A stretch of 41,793 nt of DNA from Gammaproteobacteria bacterium F7 (GTDB lineage: Bacteria; Pseudomonadota; Gammaproteobacteria; Pseudomonadales; IMCC2047): contig LUKI01000020.1 in NCBI GenBank assembly GCA_001593685.1, forward strand, positions 1 to 41,793. The letters run 5' to 3'. Of the stretch, positions 15,345 through 24,275 are shown in pieces; position 1 is the stretch's first letter, and each line of letters opens with the position of its first letter. The notes under the pieces are model-generated. The model saw only the letters and a list, made by a program, of their open reading frames with translations, was not told the origin of the DNA and made no database searches. Position numbers and translations under genes: made by a program.

Positions 15345-16751
15345 TTAGCGAGCCCCTTTACCAAACAGCACGACTTCGACCGTTTGCACTAAAATAAGGA
15401 AATCGAGAAACATACTATGGTTTTTTACATAATAGAGATCAAACTGTAGCTTTTGCCGGGCGTCTTCATCATTAGCTCCGTAGGGATAGCAAAGCTGAGC
15501 CCAACCAGCAATTCCAGGTTTAACCTGATGCCTGGCAGCATAATGCGGAATCCGCTTTTCCAGTTGCTCAACAAATTGCGGGCGCTCCGGACGCGGTCCC
15601 ACAAACGCCATATCGCCCTTCAATACATTAAATATTTGCGGCAACTCATCAATTCGACACCGGCGAATAAAATGGCCGACGCGTGTAACACGACTATCGT
15701 TTTGTTTTGCCCAAACAGCTTTACCATCCTTTTCCGCATCAATACTCATGCTACGAAATTTCAGCACATCAAATGGCTCGCCATTCACGCCAACCCGCTG
15801 TTGTCGATATAAAATGGGGGCCCTGAAACCTTCCTCCAACCAAATGGCTACAATAGTCAGCAGCATCATTGGCCATATTGCTATCAATAAAACAAGGCTG
15901 GCAGCTATATCGAACAAGCGTTTTGTGGTGGCACGTAGAGTGCCGTTATTAAAACCATCGGAAAACACCATCCAACCAGCCGTCACAAATTCAAGCATGA
16001 TACGGCCCGATTCACGCTCGAAAAAATCAACGACATCCAACACATCGGTACCGTTAAGCTTACATTCCAGTAGTTCCTGAACAGGCAAGCCCTTACGCCG
16101 ATCATCAACTGCCACCAGGATTTCATCAATCTGATTCTGATCAACATATTCAAAAATTGAACGATCCAGCTTAATGACTTGATTGCTATCTACAATTTGC
16201 TCTTCACCATCAACTGCAATGAACGCAGCAAAAGAAAATCCGCGTCGGTCAGACTCACGACGCAGACGATCAAGCACCAATCGAGCACGATGCCCAGCAC
16301 CGTAAACAAGTACCCGACGCTTTAAACGCTCCTGGTTCACTCGCCGGTGAAAAAGCATCCGTGACAACGCAATAAAAAGAAAAGTCACAAAAGCCGTTAA
16401 TGCTAAGGCTCCACGCCCTAATAGCAGTTCAGGGAACCAATAGAATACCAGCGACAAGCCCACCGCCATAAACACAAATGCACCAGTGGCTCGAATCCAG
16501 GTACCACTCAACCCTTCACGGGTATGCGGTTGATAAAGCCCCATTGCCCCCATCGAAACGAGCATCACGCCTGAAAAAATCAACGCCCGCGGTAAAACGG
16601 GGCCGATACTATCCCCAACACTACCGGCATCACCTTGGAAGCGTAGGTAAGCACCAATAAAAACAGCCGCAATAAATAGCAGCCCTTCTATAATGGCGAG
16701 CCAGACAAAGGCCGTATGCAGGTGGTGTTTAAATAAACGAACGGTGCCCAC
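15345..16751 (-). CDS. polyprenyl-phosphate sugar-1-phosphate transferase, EpsB_2 type
   Basis: A 468-aa membrane protein that starts polysaccharide repeat-unit assembly by moving a sugar-1-phosphate onto undecaprenyl phosphate. It has four to five N-terminal helices (to about residue 135), a CoA_binding_3/Rossmann-like middle with VLVYGAGHRAR, one more helix (about 275-300), and the bacterial sugar transferase domain. That domain carries LKFRSM, RIDELPQIFNVLKGDM and FVGPRPERP. This long form resembles the TIGR03013 family first linked to PEP-CTERM/exosortase loci, although no exosortase is in the window. GTG start with GGAGA upstream; divergent from the 17016 dehydrogenase. Confidence 0.88.
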   Translation of the reverse strand: MGTVRLFKHHLHTAFVWLAIIEGLLFIAAVFIGAYLRFQGDAGSVGDSIGPVLPRALIFSGVMLVSMGAMGLYQPHTREGLSGTWIRATGAFVFMAVGLSLVFYWFPELLLGRGALALTAFVTFLFIALSRMLFHRRVNQERLKRRVLVYGAGHRARLVLDRLRRESDRRGFSFAAFIAVDGEEQIVDSNQVIKLDRSIFEYVDQNQIDEILVAVDDRRKGLPVQELLECKLNGTDVLDVVDFFERESGRIMLEFVTAGWMVFSDGFNNGTLRATTKRLFDIAASLVLLIAIWPMMLLTIVAIWLEEGFRAPILYRQQRVGVNGEPFDVLKFRSMSIDAEKDGKAVWAKQNDSRVTRVGHFIRRCRIDELPQIFNVLKGDMAFVGPRPERPQFVEQLEKRIPHYAARHQVKPGIAGWAQLCYPYGANDEDARQKLQFDLYYVKNHSMFLDFLILVQTVEVVLFGKGAR

Positions 16752-16940
16752 TCAAGGGTCTCCTTAAAAACTTACATTGAATAAAAGTTGTCGAAAACTG
16801 CCATAAACAATGACGAAAGCTGTCGTCTCATCCCTGAACATAAATGATTTGTCAGCAGCCCATGAATGTTAGCACACACACCCAATCCTGCTAGTTAACC
16901 CGCCGCCATTTTTCAAAACCATAAAAATCTAAATTCCAGC

Positions 16941-16968
16941 TTGAGCCCCCGCATTGCTACACTATACT
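16941..16968 (+). promoter_or_regulatory. sigma-70 promoter of the nucleotide-sugar dehydrogenase
   Basis: TTGAGC (16941-16946), a 16-base spacer and TATACT (16963-16968) lie 47 bases upstream of the ATG at 17016. Both hexamers are close to consensus. The rest of the 264-bp divergent spacer shows nothing else recognisable. Confidence 0.65.
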
Positions 16969-17015
16969 AAGCAGAAATTTCAATCGCTGATTGATGCACC
17001 CACAAAGGAATAGGC

Positions 17016-18293
17016 ATGCATACACTTTCGAACACCAAAATTGCAATTATTGGTCTTGGTTACGTTGGACTTCCTCTGGCCGTTGAGTTCGGTAAGCACT
17101 ACCCAACCATCGGTTTTGATATCAACAGCCAACGCATTATTGAACTGCGTGACGGTGTCGATAACACGCTCGAAGTGGAGTCTGATGAGCTCAAAGCATC
17201 ACCACAATTAAGCTTTGCTGACAATATCAGTGCAATCAAGGAGTGTAATTGTTACATCGTCACAGTACCAACCCCTGTCGACAAGCACCGCCAACCTGAC
17301 CTGTCTCCACTCCGTTCGGCAAGCAAAGCGGTTGCAAAGGTCATCCAGAAAGGCGATATCGTCATCTATGAATCCACTGTCTACCCCGGCGCAACCGAAG
17401 AGGACTGCATTCCCATTATCGAAGCAGAAACCGGTCTGAAATTTAATGTCGATTTTTATGCTGGTTACAGCCCTGAGCGTATCAACCCTGGCGATAAAGA
17501 GCACCGTGTCACCACTATTTTAAAGGTGACCTCTGGCTCAACGCCAGAAATCGCCGACTATGTTGACGACCTCTATGCCAGCATCATCACCGCTGGAACG
17601 CACAAAGCCAGCTCAATAAAAGTCGCAGAAGCAGCTAAAGTAATTGAAAACACTCAGCGAGATCTCAATATTGCCCTGGTCAACGAGCTTGCATTAATTT
17701 TCCATCGTCTAGGAATCGATACCTTAGAAGTATTGGAAGCTGCGGGAACCAAGTGGAACTTCCTCCCCTTCCGCCCAGGCTTGGTAGGCGGCCACTGCAT
17801 CAGTGTCGACCCTTACTATCTAACCCATAAAGCACAAGAAATCGGTTATAACCCAGAGGTTATACTTGCAGGTCGCCGTATAAACGATGGTATGGGCTCA
17901 CATGTTGTAGAGCGCGTCGTCAAACTCATGACTCAACGTCGAATCCACGTGGTTGATTCAAAAATTCTTATTTTAGGGCTGGCCTTTAAAGAAAACTGCC
18001 CAGACCTTCGAAACACCCGCGTAGTCGATATAATCGACGAACTTAATGGCTATCACGCCAAAATTGACGTTTATGATCCTTGGGTAAGTCCAGAAGAAGC
18101 TAATGAAGAATATGGCATTAAACTTGTTGAAGCTCCTGCTTCCGGTGTTTATGACGCCATTATTCTTGCAGTGGGCCATAACCAATTTAAAGAGCTTGGC
18201 AGCGAAGGCATTCGAGCTTTTGGAAAAGAAAACACAGTCCTGTTTGACGTAAAGTACGCACTACCTAAAGACAGCGTAGATGCACGGCTTTAA
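17016..18293 (+). CDS. UDP-N-acetylhexosamine 6-dehydrogenase (TviB/WbpO/WbpA type)
   Basis: A 425-aa NAD-dependent enzyme oxidising C6 of a UDP-HexNAc twice to the uronic acid. It has the N-terminal GLGYVG at 13-18, the central dimer-forming domain with [15 protein letters not shown], and catalytic C261 in [12 protein letters not shown]. The C-terminal UDP-binding domain has [17 protein letters not shown]. The sequence is closest in feel to TviB/WbpO, which acts on UDP-GlcNAc or UDP-GalNAc. Its product UDP-GlcNAcA is the substrate expected by the WbpB-D-E set at 33972-36706. It is the only plus-strand gene in the locus and has its own promoter. Confidence 0.88.
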   Translation: MHTLSNTKIAIIGLGYVGLPLAVEFGKHYPTIGFDINSQRIIELRDGVDNTLEVESDELKASPQLSFADNISAIKECNCYIVTVPTPVDKHRQPDLSPLRSASKAVAKVIQKGDIVIYESTVYPGATEEDCIPIIEAETGLKFNVDFYAGYSPERINPGDKEHRVTTILKVTSGSTPEIADYVDDLYASIITAGTHKASSIKVAEAAKVIENTQRDLNIALVNELALIFHRLGIDTLEVLEAAGTKWNFLPFRPGLVGGHCISVDPYYLTHKAQEIGYNPEVILAGRRINDGMGSHVVERVVKLMTQRRIHVVDSKILILGLAFKENCPDLRNTRVVDIIDELNGYHAKIDVYDPWVSPEEANEEYGIKLVEAPASGVYDAIILAVGHNQFKELGSEGIRAFGKENTVLFDVKYALPKDSVDARL

Positions 18294-18322
18294 CCCTGCT
18301 TTCAGGAAATAAATAAACGAGC

Positions 18323-19594
18323 CTACTCTAAAACCTTTCGGTGTGATCTAACCACAAACATCATCAGGCAGTAATAAAGAAGCCCTGTAAACACTGCATT
18401 TATCGCTGCAGCAATCAAAGGTGGAAAGCTAATAATTAGGATGTAACCTAACACTAAAGAAAAAACCCCAGGCACAATATTTGGCATAAGTAATTTTTTT
18501 GTCTGCAGTACAGCAAACAACTCAGTTGACCCATAAGCAGCCCACTGAATTAATGCTGCAGGGATATAAAGAATAGGGAGAAGCCACGCACCAACCACAT
18601 ACTGCTCCCCGAAAGCTAACAAAAGAATCCTTTCAGAAAAGAAATATGAAAGTAAAAATCCGCTCAAAAGTAAAAAAGCGAACAATGGTTGAATAAATCT
18701 ATTTAACGATTGTGTTGCACCTTTCTTCTGATTTTCCATTTTATAAAGAATTGGTGTCATCAAAGCCCACAAAACACCAAAAGTAGCTGTCGGTATTAGA
18801 GTAGCTATAGCATTAACGGCAACAAACTCAGCAACAACTTCTTCATTATAGAAAACCCCCAGCAGCCAGCGATTAATCATATTTTGGGCCCAAATAAAGG
18901 GTCCCCAAATGATCATTGGAGTTGAAAAGTGCAAAATTTCAGCCCAGATTTTTTTATCGCACTTCCACGAAAAAAACCTAAAACCACTGAAATCACGCCT
19001 TTGAATAAATACTAAGATAAAAACATTCATCAGAGAAAGCAGTGAAAAGTACTCAAAAACCAACGATATCGTTAACGCCCCATGATCACCGAGATAATAA
19101 ATTACCCAACAACGACTTATATAAATCAACCCATTAGAAGCTGTGTTGATTGCTCGGTGTCTTTTACTATTTTCTATATTAAGCAATGAAATCCTGAGAA
19201 TCTCGACCAGACTGAAAAGCATGATACTCAAATAAGCCTTCTCTAACACACCCGGCATCGCTACCGGCGAGAAATATATAATTAAAGACAAAAAAGCATA
19301 GATAAGAATTAATGCAACAAAAAGCCAAGAAATGGCGACTAATGCTCGAGGCCATTTCCCTTGCTCTTGATAAATAGAAAAATACCTCGTTACAGCTGCA
19401 TCAATAGCAGTAAAGGGAAACATGCTAATAATAACGAATAGGGATATTCCTAGACTGTATAACCCAAAATCTTCCTTACTAGCGTAGATCGATAAGAGCT
19501 TTAAAGTAACAAATGTTCCGAAAAGTAAAAAAAGCTTATCCAGTAAAGTAAGAGCTACTTCAAAAACACCTCGGCAGCTAAGTTTGTTAATCAA
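18323..19594 (-). CDS. Wzx-like oligosaccharide flippase
   Basis: A 423-aa polytopic inner-membrane protein of the polysaccharide-transport (MOP/MATE-like) superfamily with about twelve hydrophobic segments and few charged residues. Such proteins flip undecaprenyl-linked repeat units to the periplasm. A TTG start with AGAGGA at good spacing is used; no nearby ATG is better placed. The base composition is visibly AT-rich compared with the flanks. It is last in a minus-strand run after the deacetylase-like, formyltransferase-like and FemAB-like genes. A second, MurJ-like flippase is fused in the 28257-31130 gene. Confidence 0.8.
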   Translation of the reverse strand: MINKLSCRGVFEVALTLLDKLFLLFGTFVTLKLLSIYASKEDFGLYSLGISLFVIISMFPFTAIDAAVTRYFSIYQEQGKWPRALVAISWLFVALILIYAFLSLIIYFSPVAMPGVLEKAYLSIMLFSLVEILRISLLNIENSKRHRAINTASNGLIYISRCWVIYYLGDHGALTISLVFEYFSLLSLMNVFILVFIQRRDFSGFRFFSWKCDKKIWAEILHFSTPMIIWGPFIWAQNMINRWLLGVFYNEEVVAEFVAVNAIATLIPTATFGVLWALMTPILYKMENQKKGATQSLNRFIQPLFAFLLLSGFLLSYFFSERILLLAFGEQYVVGAWLLPILYIPAALIQWAAYGSTELFAVLQTKKLLMPNIVPGVFSLVLGYILIISFPPLIAAAINAVFTGLLYYCLMMFVVRSHRKVLE

Positions 19595-19686
19595 AATAAT
19601 CCTCTACGATCTGCCAGATTGAAAACATATAGATGTAATTTACTTCCCAGCCAATCGTAAGCCATAACTATCTTATACATGCTATA

Positions 19687-20436
19687 TCAATTGCCCCCTC
19701 CCCCCAAGGATGTCACTAAACCTTCAAATGAAAAGAGAGTCGCATCACTTTTAAGGAGATCGGCTAGAAGTGTCGCTGCACCAAGCTTATTTGAGCGGGA
19801 GTCTTTTACATCTTTCGGGCTAACATCTTGCAAGCCAGCTGCTCCCATTTTTTCTTTCAGAGCTCTATAACTGGACATGTCACTAGAGTTCAAAGCTACA
19901 TGTATAGGATGAAAATCAAAAATAGTTTGTTTTGTCGATATCGATTCTAAGTCCCATGAAAAATCATTATCGAAAAAAGCAACATCATCTTCCCAGTTGT
20001 AATTTATCCTCTTAAATTTCACATCGTCATAGATCCAATCAAACTTTTCGATATGAGGAAATCTGTACATAAACATTGTTAAATCAAATTCCAACTGAGG
20101 AAAGTTCTTAAAAATATCATACAAAAGAGGCGATGATTGTACTAACGCATGAGTTCTCATTGAGGTAGCATTTGGGCACAACTTAAGCAGGTATTCAATT
20201 ATCGACATTTCATCTTTCCCTTGAGAAGAGCCGGGAAGAAAATTGGGGTGTATACCTACGTTATGGCCATCCTTAACTAAATCTTCAATTGTGTCAGATG
20301 GATGCGTGACAAAAAAAGTAGCCAAACAATTACTTTCTAATAACTTTATTCGAAGTTCATCAATAGCGAAATCAGGAGCCCAATCAATATCAAATGTGAG
20401 GTGATATTCACGAAGTTGGCAAGTTTTTCCTAGCAT
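19687..20436 (-). CDS. WbmS-like polysaccharide deacetylase family protein
   Basis: A 249-aa protein with NodB/polysaccharide-deacetylase-type motifs in the short WbmS-like form: LTFDIDW (D16, D18), GIHPNF (H63), MRTH (R94, H96) and FHPIHV late in the protein. Enzymes of this fold remove acetyl (or formyl) groups from amino sugars using a divalent metal held by Asp/His. No signal peptide is present, so it would act in the cytoplasm on a nucleotide sugar or lipid-linked sugar. AAGGAT precedes the ATG. It is 59 bp downstream of the formyltransferase-like gene. The C-terminus ends in LGGGGN. Confidence 0.7.
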   Translation of the reverse strand: MLGKTCQLREYHLTFDIDWAPDFAIDELRIKLLESNCLATFFVTHPSDTIEDLVKDGHNVGIHPNFLPGSSQGKDEMSIIEYLLKLCPNATSMRTHALVQSSPLLYDIFKNFPQLEFDLTMFMYRFPHIEKFDWIYDDVKFKRINYNWEDDVAFFDNDFSWDLESISTKQTIFDFHPIHVALNSSDMSSYRALKEKMGAAGLQDVSPKDVKDSRSNKLGAATLLADLLKSDATLFSFEGLVTSLGGGGN

Positions 20437-20495
20437 TGATCCATCCTTACAATTGATGCCTTGTTTCGGCTTTTATATTTTCACTAACTTGCTTG

Positions 20496-20867
20496 CTATA
20501 GCACCTTGGACGCAAAACATCCTTTGAACACTTCATTAATATCCTCATGAAACCCGACCTCAAAGGTTAATTGTTCTAATATATCCCCACTGTCTACTCC
20601 TTCATCTACCAAATGGAGTGTAAAACCCATATGCGTCTCACCATGAATCATGGTCCAAGTAAATGCATGCATGCTTCGGTAATAGGGAATTATGAATACT
20701 GAAAAAATATGTTCAGTTAAAAGCTCGTGCGGTATCAACTTGCCATATGAAATCATGATGACAAATAACTTTTCTGCCGGGATCAACTCAACACTTTCAA
20801 ATACTTCGAAATGCTTACTATATTCAGCATGTATAATTGAACTTGATGTTAATATGAGTTTTCTCAT
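20496..20867 (-). CDS. compact formyltransferase-like protein
   Basis: A 123-aa protein matching part of the formyltransferase fold. Recognisable are SYGKLIP (residues 40-46), WTMIHGETHMGFTLHLVDEG and D92 in VDSGDIL, the usual third catalytic residue. The first ~70 residues of the normal Rossmann half are missing or compressed. The N-x-H signature expected before the P-x-x-R-G turn is replaced by VFIIPYYRS. It may be a non-catalytic relative or a variant enzyme. Its ATG overlaps the stop of the FemAB-like gene (ATGA), so it is translationally coupled. Confidence 0.6.
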   Translation of the reverse strand: MRKLILTSSSIIHAEYSKHFEVFESVELIPAEKLFVIMISYGKLIPHELLTEHIFSVFIIPYYRSMHAFTWTMIHGETHMGFTLHLVDEGVDSGDILEQLTFEVGFHEDINEVFKGCFASKVL

Positions 20868-21844
20868 GCACCTAAATCAATAGTAAAACTTTCTCGAAAA
20901 GAACCAATAGCCCCGAAAGATTCCTTAAACCTGAAAATATTCCCTCTCCCTTTCATTCCATAAGAAGAAGTACCGAAGTCCATCCACTTAAATCCTTCTT
21001 CCGCAGCTTTTTTTGCCGCCTCAAGAATAAGGAGGCTTAACCCTTGTAACTCTTGGTATTTAGGGTCATTAGCAATATAGAAAGTAGATGTTAACTGCGA
21101 ATTAAGATCAAAAATCCCCAATGCCGACACAGGAACATCCCCCGAATAAGCAACGTATAGTTTTATATGATTAGGGAAGCGCGATATTAACGTCGCCAAC
21201 TCTTCCGAAGTATGTGTTGGTAAAATATTCAACTTTGCAAAAGTTTCATCCATTACTTTCCAAAAGTCTTCTTCTGGCGCATCAAAAACAACTCTCACAT
21301 CATTTTTCAAGGCTTTACGGGCTTTTCTATTTACACTAGAGTACTTAGCCTGATAAAGAGCGTTCTGGGGGAGGCCCTCATCAAGACAAATGGAACTTGA
21401 GATATCGCGATTTTTTAATATAAAACCCTGTTCATGTAACGCTAACCTAAATGTATCAGAGTAGACCTTTTCAGCTGGCGCAATTGGCAGGGTCATATCT
21501 AACCTCTCTACCTTTCGGGCCCTAAGGTAGTTGAGTAAAACATTAATAATTTCTATTGAGTCCGCATAATTTAAAGGTTTAGATGTGACAATACCTCCAT
21601 AACTTGCTCCATAGGGTGACCGAGCCACAAGACTTCCATTTTCATCAAAGATAGCCAAGGGCATCAACGCACATATAGAGTCTTTCTTGTAGAAAGCTAA
21701 GTTATTTTCGGTATCCTTAAAGCGATCCTGATGATATCCCAGAAATTTTTGCTTATGGAAGATCGTTCCATTATTGGAGTCATCAACAAACCGATCCCAC
21801 TCTTCAGCTTCACCACCAAACTCCAGTACACTAAAGTCACTCAT
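20864..21844 (-). CDS. GNAT/FemAB-like acyltransferase
   Basis: A 326-aa protein of the FemAB-like acetyltransferase group (the Acetyltransf_6-like duplicated GNAT fold). Features include a central RKARKALKNDVRVV segment, the VAYSGDVPVSALGIFDLNSQLTSTFY beta-hairpin region, and a late WMDFGTSSYGMKGRGNIFRFKESFG segment typical of the family. Members transfer acyl or aminoacyl groups to amino sugars, peptides or lipid-linked glycans. Here a sugar N-acylation role in the polysaccharide is likely but unproven. It overlaps the next gene by 4 bp. A strong terminator lies only 29 bp upstream of its start. Confidence 0.75.
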   Translation of the reverse strand: MSDFSVLEFGGEAEEWDRFVDDSNNGTIFHKQKFLGYHQDRFKDTENNLAFYKKDSICALMPLAIFDENGSLVARSPYGASYGGIVTSKPLNYADSIEIINVLLNYLRARKVERLDMTLPIAPAEKVYSDTFRLALHEQGFILKNRDISSSICLDEGLPQNALYQAKYSSVNRKARKALKNDVRVVFDAPEEDFWKVMDETFAKLNILPTHTSEELATLISRFPNHIKLYVAYSGDVPVSALGIFDLNSQLTSTFYIANDPKYQELQGLSLLILEAAKKAAEEGFKWMDFGTSSYGMKGRGNIFRFKESFGAIGSFRESFTIDLGA

Positions 21845-21872
21845 TATATAAACCGTTGTTAAATAAAAAATA

Positions 21873-21898
21873 AGCGCCTGAGAAAAATCTCAGGCGCT
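21873..21898 (-). terminator. strong rho-independent terminator
   Basis: AGCGCCTGAGA (21873-21883) and TCTCAGGCGCT (21888-21898) form a perfect 11-bp stem with an AAAA loop. On the minus strand the stem is followed by TTATTTTTTATTT. It should stop transcripts from the 22151-23671 gene before the FemAB-like gene. Confidence 0.88.
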
Positions 21899-21978
21899 CA
21901 AACAGTATTTATTTGACTCTGCCTAGGCCGCACCACTTATAAAATATGGGAAGCTTTCTCAAGCTAACGAATCAAAAA

Positions 21979-22151
21979 TTAATTATCGATCAAACAGAGC
22001 ATCATAGATGCTTTGTCATCTCCGTTATAATTTACCACTACTCACAAACTAAATTTCGGCTGAACATACCTTTTCCTGATAGAAAAGGGCCAGATAAAAA
22101 GCCTTTTGATGCAACGGTTTTTGAAACCAAGGCTTTAACTTTACCAACCAT
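21979..22151 (-). pseudogene. small decayed coding remnant after the GT-C gene
   Basis: An ATG overlaps the upstream gene's stop (TAATG, 22149-22153) and opens a 37-codon frame to 22038, MVGKVKALVSK... ending FSRNLVCE. A second frame shifted by two bases then reads GTG-started VVNYNGDDKASMML... to a stop at 21979. Both pieces look protein-like and the coupled start suggests a former gene in the operon, now frameshifted and truncated. The first piece is faintly like the N-terminus of polysaccharide deacetylases. Chance open frames are a real alternative. Confidence 0.3.
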
Positions 22152-23671
22152 TAGACTTCGTCTTCAATGAATGTATCTCTCAGTGTGGGGTACGTTTCGC
22201 GAGCCCATACGGGAATTCGATTCCCGGGTGCCCAACCCACTACCTTAAGAAAAATATATTTTTCATTTTCATGAACAACCGAGAAAACAGACTGATCCAC
22301 TTGCTTATAAAAATCGGGCCAATAGGGTTTGTTCAACAGCATACCACCGAGGTTCCAATCGTTTACTGCCTGCTCAACCGTTGTCCTCAGAACCGGGTAA
22401 TAAGGTTCTACCCACAGAATTCCATATCCATGCGCTCCCCACAATACTGCTTTCCCCGTACGACCTGAAATTTCATCCGAAATAGTTATCGGAACAACCA
22501 TCACTCGATCAATGTCCGATTCGGAGATCTTTGTCAGCATTTCATCAAGATCTTCGTCTTTTTCCTGGAATTTTACAGAAAGGTATCGATAGAATTTAAC
22601 CATGGCGGCGACGGCAATCATCAACATGGCAAACAATAGGCAGACCGTAATAATATTGGGTTCATTCGAACTCGTAAAGAGCCCCATTATCAGTATTGAC
22701 GGGAGATAGTACGTATAGGACCGACCATTTCCCCAACAAATTAAAAAGGGAACAAAGGTTGTCAACAGGGCGAAACCAACAGTTGCCGATGCGATAACCA
22801 ACCAAAATGGAGTAATGCCCGTATGACTGAAGAATAATGGAAGGAAGGGAAACAACCCGAATATCATCGTAAGTTTTGTAACCACAGTCCTCACAGTAGT
22901 TGGGCTCTCTCGCTCCTGGCCGTATATAGGAGATTCTTTGATCTGGTGGGCTGAGAGCAGATGACGGTTTCTGTTCCAGAACCGTGTCGTCTCGGCATGG
23001 GCAACCAGATGCTTTTTCAATCCCAGGCACGAATAGGCAAATGCGACAACAGCAACAAAGACCACGGGGAGTAGAAAAGCGCCATGACTCAAGGCCAGTA
23101 CAGTCAATAAAAAAATAAGCAGTTGCATGGTGAGCTTGTGCGTAAAGACTATCGAAAGGCATAGAAGGCAGATACCCACCACCAGCATCACATCAAAACT
23201 TTGACCGACAAACAGGTATAGGAGAAAGATCAGAACATCAAAGAGAATTGCCCCTACAATCCTTGAATTCAGCTGATTGTCATAGGTAACGAGAATTGGC
23301 GAAGAAAGGTAAACCAAAAGAGCCAACAATACCGTATTTATCCCGGGGTCGAATCCGCAAAGGCGAACCATGACATACATGAGGCACAAGCGCATGATCG
23401 ATAATACTTGTGTCACTAAGAAACCATGAGAAAACAAGCCGTCCGGCATAAGGCTGATCAACTTTCCATAGACAGGCAGATACCACTGTCGTACATCCAG
23501 CAAGTACTCTTTCAGAACAGGGGGAAACTCGTGTGTATGCCTCAGTTGGCGGCGATACTTCTGCCAAAAATAATCATCGACGGCCACAACCTTTGCTTTT
23601 GGCAGGAGAATTCCTCTAGCCAGCAGCAACACCGCACATGCAGCCATCAAAATGTATGAAATATAATCCAC
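22151..23671 (-). CDS. GT-C-type membrane glycosyltransferase-like protein
   Basis: A 506-aa polytopic protein with about ten membrane helices. A short first loop carries an acidic DDYFWQKY motif near residue 32, as in GT-C glycosyltransferases that use polyprenyl-linked donors. A soluble C-terminal domain of about 140 residues (from ~365) follows, probably periplasmic. It could add a side-chain sugar or act as a Wzy-like polymerase; no specific family is claimed. GTG start with AAAGGA about 11 bases upstream. It follows the hexapeptide acyltransferase gene by 72 bp and is closed by the terminator at 21873-21898. Confidence 0.6.
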   Translation of the reverse strand: MDYISYILMAACAVLLLARGILLPKAKVVAVDDYFWQKYRRQLRHTHEFPPVLKEYLLDVRQWYLPVYGKLISLMPDGLFSHGFLVTQVLSIMRLCLMYVMVRLCGFDPGINTVLLALLVYLSSPILVTYDNQLNSRIVGAILFDVLIFLLYLFVGQSFDVMLVVGICLLCLSIVFTHKLTMQLLIFLLTVLALSHGAFLLPVVFVAVVAFAYSCLGLKKHLVAHAETTRFWNRNRHLLSAHQIKESPIYGQERESPTTVRTVVTKLTMIFGLFPFLPLFFSHTGITPFWLVIASATVGFALLTTFVPFLICWGNGRSYTYYLPSILIMGLFTSSNEPNIITVCLLFAMLMIAVAAMVKFYRYLSVKFQEKDEDLDEMLTKISESDIDRVMVVPITISDEISGRTGKAVLWGAHGYGILWVEPYYPVLRTTVEQAVNDWNLGGMLLNKPYWPDFYKQVDQSVFSVVHENEKYIFLKVVGWAPGNRIPVWARETYPTLRDTFIEDEV

Positions 23672-23743
23672 GCAACTGTATTCCTTTATTTGTTAGAAAC
23701 AGGGTTCAATCAAGAACAATGCATCCCTCACCACCGCGCAAAA

Positions 23744-24271
23744 TTAGCGAATTTCTTCAGGTTCGACCGAATCACGCAACGACTTGACCACTCTGGCAGG
23801 CACTCCATAGGCCAGCGAAAAAGGGGGAATATCGCGATTCACCAGACTGTTCGCCCCGATTATCGAACATGAACCGATAGTAACTCCGGGTAGCACTGTA
23901 GAGTTCGCTCCAATCCAAACATCATCACCAATCTCGATCGGGGCATCTCCCTCAAGATCATCAAGCACCCCCATATTCCTGAGTGTTTTCGAATTATTGT
24001 GAGCCGAATACGGCGCAAAGACCACACCAGGAGCAATAGAGCAATTGCAACCAAGCTTCAGCAGCACCCTATCCGACATATAGTCATCAGCAACGGTCAC
24101 ATTAGGATTTAGATAGGTTCCTTCGCCTAGCTCGACGTTAGTCTCAATCCAAAAACGCCTGCGTATCCCCGCCTGCGGAAAATACATTGCAAGAAAACGC
24201 TTAATTCGTTTGGACAGGGATATTGCATTATCCTCAATCCACTGCGTGACTCTTTGTTCAATATTATTCAT
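23744..24271 (-). CDS. left-handed beta-helix acyltransferase
   Basis: A 175-aa hexapeptide-repeat protein of the maltose/serine acetyltransferase type. Imperfect [LIV]-G-x4 repeats run from about residue 48 to 150, including IEIGDDVWIGANSTVLPGVT and IIGANSLVNRDIPP. The catalytic-type His is in APYSAHNN, and the GVPARVV C-terminal signature is present. It probably O- or N-acetylates a sugar of the surface polysaccharide using acetyl-CoA. AGGAG precedes the ATG, partly overlapping the stop of the decayed frame upstream. Confidence 0.8.
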   Translation of the reverse strand: MNNIEQRVTQWIEDNAISLSKRIKRFLAMYFPQAGIRRRFWIETNVELGEGTYLNPNVTVADDYMSDRVLLKLGCNCSIAPGVVFAPYSAHNNSKTLRNMGVLDDLEGDAPIEIGDDVWIGANSTVLPGVTIGSCSIIGANSLVNRDIPPFSLAYGVPARVVKSLRDSVEPEEIR

Positions 24272-24275
24272 TAGA

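Noticed and set aside
21946-22170. 74-aa plus-strand frame between the FemAB-like and GT-C genes
   Set aside because: No ribosome-binding site, unconvincing composition, and the minus strand holds a better explanation (coupled remnant after the GT-C stop).
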